Origin: Mucilaginibacter empetricola
Lineage (GTDB): Bacteria > Bacteroidota > Bacteroidia > Sphingobacteriales > Sphingobacteriaceae
Assembly (NCBI RefSeq): GCF_024808665.1
Contig: NZ_JANUBZ010000030.1
Span: 1 to 6,275, forward strand
Direction: 5' to 3'
Length of the DNA: 6,275 bases
Each line of letters begins with the position of its first letter. The stretch's first letter is position 1. The notes under the pieces are model-generated. The model saw nothing but the letters and a program-made list of their open reading frames with translations. It was not told where the DNA came from and searched no databases. Shown one piece after another: positions 1 to 6,275 of this stretch. Position numbers and translations under genes: made by a program.

Positions 1-63
1 AGAGAGAGAGGAAAAGGGGTTAGGAAGCGAGGGAAAAGGCAAACGAAAAAATAAAAAATAAAG
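1..63. other. Purine-rich upstream flank of the rRNA promoter
   Basis: This stretch holds no open frame or RNA gene that I can recognise. It opens with five AG dinucleotides and is strongly purine-rich on the + strand. Bases 44-62 are almost pure A with two T residues and lie directly upstream of the -33 element. An A-tract in that place could act like an UP element that boosts rRNA promoters; this is inferred from position and composition only. Confidence 0.5.
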
Positions 64-94
64 TTTGCAAAAGAGAAAAAGGTTCTTACCTTTG
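64..94 (+). promoter_or_regulatory. Bacteroidota-type rRNA operon promoter
   Basis: A TTTG at 64-67 is followed, after exactly 19 bases, by TACCTTTG at 87-94. This is an exact match to the known Bacteroidota primary sigma factor consensus (TTTG at -33 and TAnnTTTG at -7), which differs from the TTGACA/TATAAT pattern of most bacteria. An A-rich tract lies directly upstream. Transcription should start roughly at 98-101, giving a leader of about 275 bases before 16S. It is the only strong promoter match I found upstream of 16S, so the whole operon probably depends on it, although another promoter upstream of the window cannot be excluded. Confidence 0.9.
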
Positions 95-130
95 CAGTCC
101 CAAAAGAAAGGGGCAAAAAATTAAGAAGAA

Positions 131-147
131 CCGGAAGCGATTTCCGG
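131..147 (+). other. Leader hairpin
   Basis: CCGGAA at 131-136 pairs perfectly with TTCCGG at 142-147 around a 5-base loop (GCGAT). It lies about 30 bases after the expected transcription start. No U-tract follows, so it is not an intrinsic terminator. It may be a 5' stabilising hairpin of the pre-rRNA; its role is unknown. Confidence 0.5.
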
Positions 148-155
148 GGATAAAA

Positions 156-203
156 ATGAAATCAGAGAAGGATGAAATAAGCCTGAAATGAAATAAGCGG
201 AAC
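156..203 (+). repeat. Triple 16-base tandem repeat in the 16S leader
   Basis: Three units start at 156, 172 and 188, exactly 16 bases apart. Each begins ATGAAAT; the second and third share the 11 bases ATGAAATAAGC, and the first reads ATGAAATCAG. The second half of each unit is less conserved. The repeat lies in transcribed leader between the 131-147 hairpin and the boxA candidate. Its function is unknown. Confidence 0.6.
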
Positions 204-222
204 CGGGATGGGGAAGCGCAAA

Positions 223-232
223 GTTCTTAAAA
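223..232 (+). promoter_or_regulatory. Candidate leader boxA (weak)
   Basis: GTTCTTAAAA at 223-232 shares GTTCTT with the much clearer boxA at 2571-2581 and has a similar AT-rich continuation (ATAT a few bases later). Leaders of bacterial rRNA operons usually carry a boxA that binds NusB and S10 to prevent premature termination. Here the second half departs from the usual TTTGACA or TTTAACA, so the call rests mainly on position, about 60 bases before the 16S processing stem. Confidence 0.35.
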
Positions 233-292
233 GATATAGATAATCATGTAGCATAACAGCGGAGATCGGAAGATCGAAGCGGGTTATGAAAA

Positions 293-311
293 GAAGAGAG
301 AGAGGATACTG
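293..311 (+). other. 5' arm of the 16S precursor processing stem
   Basis: GGATACTG at 304-311 is the exact reverse complement of CAGTATCC at 1905-1912, just after the 16S 3' end. Further out, GAAGAG at 293-298 is complementary to CTCTTC at 1921-1926. The two helices, separated by an internal loop, would bring the ends of the 16S precursor together, the usual substrate for RNase III-type cutting. The AG-rich strand between them (299-303) may pair partly. Confidence 0.75.
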
Positions 312-335
312 TAAAAAGATAATTATATACAGATT

Positions 336-351
336 CTATTATTAATAATAG
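336..351 (+). other. Perfect AT-rich palindrome before 16S
   Basis: CTATTATTAATAATAG is a perfect 16-base palindrome lying 25 bases upstream of the mature 16S 5' end and inside the 16S processing stem. As RNA it could form a small hairpin only by opening a few central pairs. It could also be a DNA-binding site, but it is inside the transcribed leader. Role unknown. Confidence 0.45.
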
Positions 352-376
352 GGTCAGTGAACAAACAAAACATTTT

Positions 377-1898
<1,522 letters not shown>

Positions 1899-1904
1899 CT
1901 GGAG

Positions 1905-1926
1905 CAGTATCCACAATCTACTCTTC
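1905..1926 (+). other. 3' arm of the 16S precursor processing stem
   Basis: CAGTATCC at 1905-1912 and CTCTTC at 1921-1926 pair with GGATACTG (304-311) and GAAGAG (293-298) in the leader. The arm starts only 7 bases after the 16S 3' end, so little trimming would remain after cleavage. The shorter inner pair is 8 bp and perfect. Confidence 0.75.
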
Positions 1927-1935
1927 ACAAAGTAA

Positions 1936-1953
1936 TAACAGCAGAAGCTGTTA
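1936..1953 (+). other. Spacer hairpin downstream of 16S
   Basis: TAACAGC at 1936-1942 pairs perfectly with GCTGTTA at 1947-1953 around an AGAA loop. No T-run follows directly, so it is not a convincing terminator. It lies just outside the 16S processing stem and may form once 16S is released. Confidence 0.5.
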
Positions 1954-2063
1954 GCTACATGATCTATTTCTTTTATCAAAAACAAAAAAGACACACAAGA
2001 AAAACCCAAAAGATGAAGCCAAATTGGTGGCACTAAACATCTGAGAGGCGAGATTGTAAGAAA

Positions 2064-2133
2064 TTACGATTTACGATTAACGAATTACGATTAAACTAAA
2101 TCCGAAATCGTAAATCAAAAATCGGAAATCAAT
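2064..2133. repeat. Inverted heptamer array, 16S to tRNA-Ile spacer
   Basis: Left arm: four consecutive 7-base units from 2064 to 2091, TTACGAT, TTACGAT, TAACGAA and TTACGAT. Right arm: five consecutive 7-base units from 2099 to 2133, AATCCGA, AATCGTA, AATCAAA, AATCGGA and AATCAAT, all beginning AATC. The right-arm units are reverse complements of the left-arm type; for example TTACGATTT at 2064-2072 matches AAATCGTAA at 2105-2113. The arms are only 7 bases apart, so the RNA could fold into a long imperfect hairpin. The array stops 2 bases before tRNA-Ile. No coding frame or known element explains it. Confidence 0.8.
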
Positions 2134-2135
2134 AA

Positions 2136-2210
2136 AGTCCTGTAGCTCAGCTTGGTTAGAGCACTACACTGATAATGTAGGGGTCAGCAGTTCAAATCTG
2201 CTCGGGACTA
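2136..2210 (+). tRNA. tRNA-Ile (anticodon GAU)
   Basis: This gene reads AUC and AUU isoleucine codons. The full cloverleaf is visible: acceptor AGTCCTG (2136-2142) pairs with CGGGACT (2203-2209) with one G-U pair, the D stem is GCTC/GAGC, the anticodon stem is CTACA/TGTAG with loop CTGATAA, and the T arm is AGCAG, TTCAAAT, CTGCT. The anticodon GAT is at 2171-2173 and the discriminator base A at 2210. The following bases are CAA, so the CCA tail is not encoded and must be added by tRNA nucleotidyltransferase after 3' trimming. Its place just after 16S and before tRNA-Ala is the commonest bacterial rRNA spacer arrangement. Confidence 0.97.
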
Positions 2211-2221
2211 CAAGAAAGGTA

Positions 2222-2288
2222 AGTCATTAGGTTATTAATCATTAAGTCATTAAATAAAGAATGACCAATGAAACAATGACCAATGATA
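2222..2288. repeat. Inverted heptamer array between the two tRNAs
   Basis: Left arm (2222-2251): units AGTCATT, AGGTTATT, AATCATT and AAGTCATT. Right arm (2260-2288): units AATGACC, AATGAAAC, AATGACC and AATGATA. Most units are 7 bases and some 8. The right arm is of reverse-complement type to the left; GTCATT at 2246-2251 pairs exactly with AATGAC at 2260-2265 around an 8-base gap. The same GTCATT-type unit recurs in the 23S-5S spacer. The array ends 12 bases before tRNA-Ala. Confidence 0.75.
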
Positions 2289-2300
2289 GTCGCATCTTAA

Positions 2301-2377
2301 GGGGGATTAGCTCAGCTGGCTAGAGCACCTGCCTTGCACGCAGGGGGTCAACGGTTCGAATCCGTTATTCTCCACCA
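2301..2377 (+). tRNA. tRNA-Ala (anticodon UGC), CCA encoded
   Basis: This gene reads GCA and other alanine codons. The acceptor GGGGGAT (2301-2307) pairs with ATTCTCC (2367-2373) with two G-U pairs, the D stem is GCTC/GAGC, the anticodon stem is CCTGC/GCAGG with loop CTTGCAC, and the T arm is AACGG, TTCGAAT, CCGTT. The anticodon TGC is at 2335-2337. Discriminator A at 2374 is followed by an encoded CCA (2375-2377), unlike the neighbouring tRNA-Ile. Its 3' half from 2345 to 2375 is repeated exactly 128 bases downstream in the tRNA-like pseudogene. Confidence 0.98.
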
Positions 2378-2387
2378 AAGTAAAGAA

Positions 2388-2402
2388 TCTGCGCGACGCA
2401 GA
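2388..2402 (+). other. Short GC hairpin after tRNA-Ala
   Basis: TCTGCG at 2388-2393 pairs perfectly with CGCAGA at 2397-2402 around a CGA triloop, in otherwise A-rich sequence. It begins 11 bases after tRNA-Ala. It has no T-tract. It slightly resembles an anticodon arm (ATCTGC then GCAGAGG, against ACCTGC then GCAGGGG in tRNA-Ala), which may be chance. Confidence 0.5.
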
Positions 2403-2427
2403 GGAACAATTGAAAAAATAAAGTATA

Positions 2428-2504
2428 GGAAATCAGCCGTTAAGGGGCTGGAGCATCCCGATTCGATCGGGAGGGTCAACGGTTCGAATCCGTTATTCTC
2501 CACA
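2428..2504 (+). pseudogene. tRNA-like pseudogene repeating the 3' half of tRNA-Ala
   Basis: Bases 2473-2503 repeat 2345-2375 of tRNA-Ala without a mismatch (31 bases: variable loop, T arm, 3' acceptor strand, discriminator and the first C of the tail). Upstream, TCCCG (2456-2460), loop ATTCGAT and CGGGA (2468-2472) form an anticodon-like arm that would read UCG; the same bases also fold as a tighter 7-bp stem with a TCG triloop. The 5' part has decayed or is unrelated: GGAAAT at 2428-2433 is one base short of the GGAGAAT needed to pair with ATTCTCC, and no proper D stem with GAGC (2451-2454) is present. The span from 2428 to the discriminator A at 2502 is 75 bases, a normal tRNA length. The tail reads CA, not CCA. 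I see it as a dead tRNA copy or a tRNA mimic; a working tRNA-Arg(UCG) is unlikely. Confidence 0.7.
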
Positions 2505-2543
2505 GCACCCTCCGTTTCCTGAAAGGGATAGGATATAATGCAA

Positions 2544-2562
2544 ATACTTATTAAATAGGTAT
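2544..2562 (+). promoter_or_regulatory. boxB-like hairpin before the spacer boxA
   Basis: ATACTTAT at 2544-2551 pairs with ATAGGTAT at 2555-2562 over 8 bp, one of them G-U, around a TAA loop. It ends 8 bases before the boxA. In E. coli rRNA leaders a hairpin called boxB precedes boxA, and the order here is the same. The assignment rests on position; the sequence itself is not conserved between phyla. Confidence 0.45.
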
Positions 2563-2570
2563 GGGGTAAC

Positions 2571-2581
2571 GTTCTTTGACA
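2571..2581 (+). promoter_or_regulatory. boxA antitermination element before 23S
   Basis: GTTCTTTGACA closely matches the bacterial rRNA boxA (TGCTCTTTAACA in E. coli). When transcribed it is expected to bind the NusB-S10 complex, which with other Nus factors makes polymerase resistant to termination across the untranslated 23S. It lies 2 bases before the 23S processing stem begins, the standard place for a spacer boxA. The TTTGACA part could be mistaken for a -35 box or a -33 TTTG, but no TAnnTTTG lies at the right distance downstream. Confidence 0.7.
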
Positions 2582-2582
2582 T

Positions 2583-2619
2583 ATTGGAAGAAGTAAATAA
2601 AAAGAGAAGACAACAGTAT
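2583..2619 (+). other. 5' arm of the 23S precursor processing stem
   Basis: Two segments pair with the region after 23S. Bases 2604-2619 pair with 5707-5722 over 16 bp with one G-U, including the 12 exact pairs AGACAACAGTAT and ATACTGTTGTCT. Bases 2583-2596 pair with 5729-5742 over 14 bp with one G-U. Gaps of 7 and 6 bases separate them. This is the expected duplex for RNase III-type release of pre-23S. Confidence 0.88.
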
Positions 2620-2732
2620 AGAGGACTGTTAAGGCTTCAAAGGTTTACGAAAATGAAGATTAGGAGGTAGTAATACGGAATAATTGGAGAAGAAATAAAC
2701 TGATGAACGTAACAAGAATCAAAAAAGCATAC

Positions 2733-2753
2733 CATACGAGCAAAAGGCGTATG
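2733..2753 (+). other. Hairpin at the 23S 5' boundary
   Basis: CATACG at 2733-2738 pairs with CGTATG at 2748-2753 around a 9-base A-rich loop. It ends 4 bases before the mature 23S 5' end, so it could stack on the terminal helix of 23S and mark the final trimming point. This role is inferred. Confidence 0.5.
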
Positions 2754-2757
2754 AGTA

Positions 2758-5633
<2,876 letters not shown>

Positions 5634-5647
5634 GAATGGAAATAAAA

Positions 5648-5673
5648 GGTAACAGGTAGCAATACCTGTTACC
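5648..5673 (+). other. Perfect 11-bp hairpin with a GCAA loop after 23S
   Basis: GGTAACAGGTA at 5648-5658 pairs without mismatch with TACCTGTTACC at 5663-5673 around GCAA, a stable GNRA-type tetraloop. It begins 14 bases after the mature 23S 3' end and lies inside the 23S processing stem. ACCCACC, not a T-run, follows, so it is not a terminator. It may steer 3' trimming of 23S. Confidence 0.75.
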
Positions 5674-5706
5674 CACCAACATCCAAACAGACAGATAATT
5701 ATTATC

Positions 5707-5742
5707 ATACTGTTGTCTTTTCAATTACTTACTTCTTTCAAT
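5707..5742 (+). other. 3' arm of the 23S precursor processing stem
   Basis: Bases 5707-5722 and 5729-5742 are the partners of 2604-2619 and 2583-2596. The arm starts about 73 bases after the mature 23S 3' end; the 5' arm lies about 138 bases before the mature 5' end. The GCAA hairpin sits in the intervening space. Confidence 0.88.
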
Positions 5743-5753
5743 CATGTTTAAGT

Positions 5754-5890
5754 TTATTGGTCATTAATCATTGTGTCACTAGTCATTAGTGAATACGGGA
5801 TAAATAGCCATCAAACAAAGTAAAATATTAGTTATGGGTACAAGGTATCAAACAGTCAGATAATGACTAATGAGCTAATGACCAATGACA
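5754..5890. repeat. Inverted heptamer array, 23S to 5S spacer
   Basis: Left arm from about 5754 to 5789 includes GGTCATT, AATCATT, GTGTCACT and AGTCATT (5759-5787). Right arm (5862-5890) has four units, AATGACT, AATGAGCT, AATGACC and AATGACA. Units are 7 bases with one 8-base unit in each arm. The reverse complement of the right arm reads as the same unit type as the left arm, and as the array between the tRNAs. About 70 bases separate the arms. The right arm ends about 8 bases before 5S. The sequence between the arms (5790-5861) shows nothing recognisable. Confidence 0.75.
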
Positions 5891-5898
5891 AAAAATAT

Positions 5899-6009
<111 letters not shown>

Positions 6010-6019
6010 TCTTACCGTG

Positions 6020-6036
6020 TCCGCCGATCAGGCGGA
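6020..6036 (+). other. Hairpin between 5S and the terminator
   Basis: TCCGCC at 6020-6025 pairs perfectly with GGCGGA at 6031-6036 around GATCA. It touches the terminator stem that starts at 6037. It may protect the 5S 3' extension, form a double hairpin with the terminator or mark the trimming limit of 5S. Confidence 0.55.
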
Positions 6037-6090
6037 AAGAAACCCTTCATCTAATGATGAGGGGTTTTCTTGTTTATAATCTTTTTTATA
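6037..6090 (+). terminator. Intrinsic terminator of the rRNA operon
   Basis: The stem runs from 6037-6051 to 6056-6071 with a TAAT loop. It includes CCCTTCATC against GATGAGGGG with one G-U pair, then AAA/TTT, one bulged T and AAG/CTT. A T-rich tract including TTTTTT follows at 6082-6087. This is a classic strong Rho-independent terminator, as expected directly after 5S. Confidence 0.92.
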
Positions 6091-6275
6091 CTCGTTCTGT
6101 CCCAGGAATACATGACACAATAAGAAACACCTGACCTCCGGTGAAACAGCCCTATCTGCAAATCAATAACTTGTGCCGGATATGAAACGATCTGACACAA
6201 AATAAGACGAAAATGCAGCGCTTTTAGATGAAATCATCATCCCGGTTGGAACAAAATCTATAAAAGAATTGATAT
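6091..6275. other. Downstream intergenic region, possible start of a broken or partial gene
   Basis: No complete gene is present. One frame reads ATG at 6182, six further codons, a TAA stop at 6203-6205, then an open run to the window end that translates as DENAALLDEIIIPVGTKSIK and ELI. The text after the stop looks protein-like, but it is only 23 codons and has no start codon before the last few codons, so chance is quite possible. A 13- to 15-base direct repeat, TGACACAA with TAAGA, occurs at 6113-6125 and 6193-6207. I found no good Bacteroidota promoter here on the + strand. Confidence 0.25.

Noticed and set aside
2064..2288. CRISPR array
   Set aside because: Units of 7-8 bases without spacers, in inverted arms, do not fit CRISPR repeats, and no cas gene is present.
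2345..2503. Integrated mobile element bounded by tRNA attachment repeats
   Set aside because: Only 97 bases lie between the two repeat copies, with no integrase or coding capacity; at most it could be the scar of a past event.
2334..2522. 62-codon frame through tRNA-Ala and its partial copy
   Set aside because: It starts inside the tRNA anticodon arm and is explained by tRNA and pseudo-tRNA sequence.
2574..2600. TTTGACA in the spacer as a promoter -35 or -33 box
   Set aside because: No TAnnTTTG follows at 19 bases; the match and position fit boxA better.
5648..5673. Intrinsic terminator after 23S
   Set aside because: The strong hairpin is followed by ACCCACC, not a T-run, and 5S lies downstream in the same transcript.
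6167..6175. TAACTTGTG as a Bacteroidota -7 element
   Set aside because: It misses the TTTG core and has no TTTG 19 bases upstream.

Overview
The window holds one complete ribosomal RNA operon on the + strand, with its promoter, leader, spacers and terminator. The order is promoter, 16S, tRNA-Ile(GAU), tRNA-Ala(UGC), 23S, 5S, terminator. No protein-coding gene is supported; every sizeable open frame lies inside rRNA or spacer. The organism is almost certainly a member of the Bacteroidota. The promoter is an exact match to the phylum-specific consensus (TTTG, 19 bases, TAnnTTTG), and the 16S, 23S and 5S carry Bacteroidota-type signatures. From memory, the 16S variable regions look most like Chitinophagaceae, probably Chitinophaga; that genus-level call is an impression, not a search result.

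Layout: bases 1-63 are purine- and A-rich flank. The promoter is at 64-94, and a leader of about 275 bases contains a small hairpin, a 16-base triple repeat, a weak boxA candidate, one arm of a 16S processing stem and a perfect palindrome. The 16S spans about 377-1898. The 16S-23S spacer (1899-2757) contains the other 16S stem arm, an inverted array of heptamers, tRNA-Ile, a second heptamer array, tRNA-Ala, a tRNA-like pseudogene repeating the 3' half of tRNA-Ala, a hairpin plus boxA antitermination-type element, and the 5' arm of a long 23S processing stem. The 23S spans about 2758-5633. The 23S-5S spacer holds a perfect 11-bp GCAA hairpin, the 3' arm of the 23S stem and a third inverted heptamer array. 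The 5S (about 5899-6009) is followed by a short hairpin and a strong intrinsic terminator. The last 185 bases are intergenic, with at most a doubtful start of a downstream gene.

How it works together: a single strong promoter would make one long precursor, boxA elements would keep polymerase from terminating early, and paired flanks of 16S and 23S would be cut to release the rRNAs. The two tRNAs are released by tRNA-processing enzymes.

The rRNA genes look ordinary. The unusual material is in the spacers. All three gaps (16S to tRNA-Ile, tRNA-Ile to tRNA-Ala, 23S to 5S) carry head-to-head arrays of 7-base units, placed just before the next mature RNA, while the gap before 23S carries a partial tRNA copy instead.
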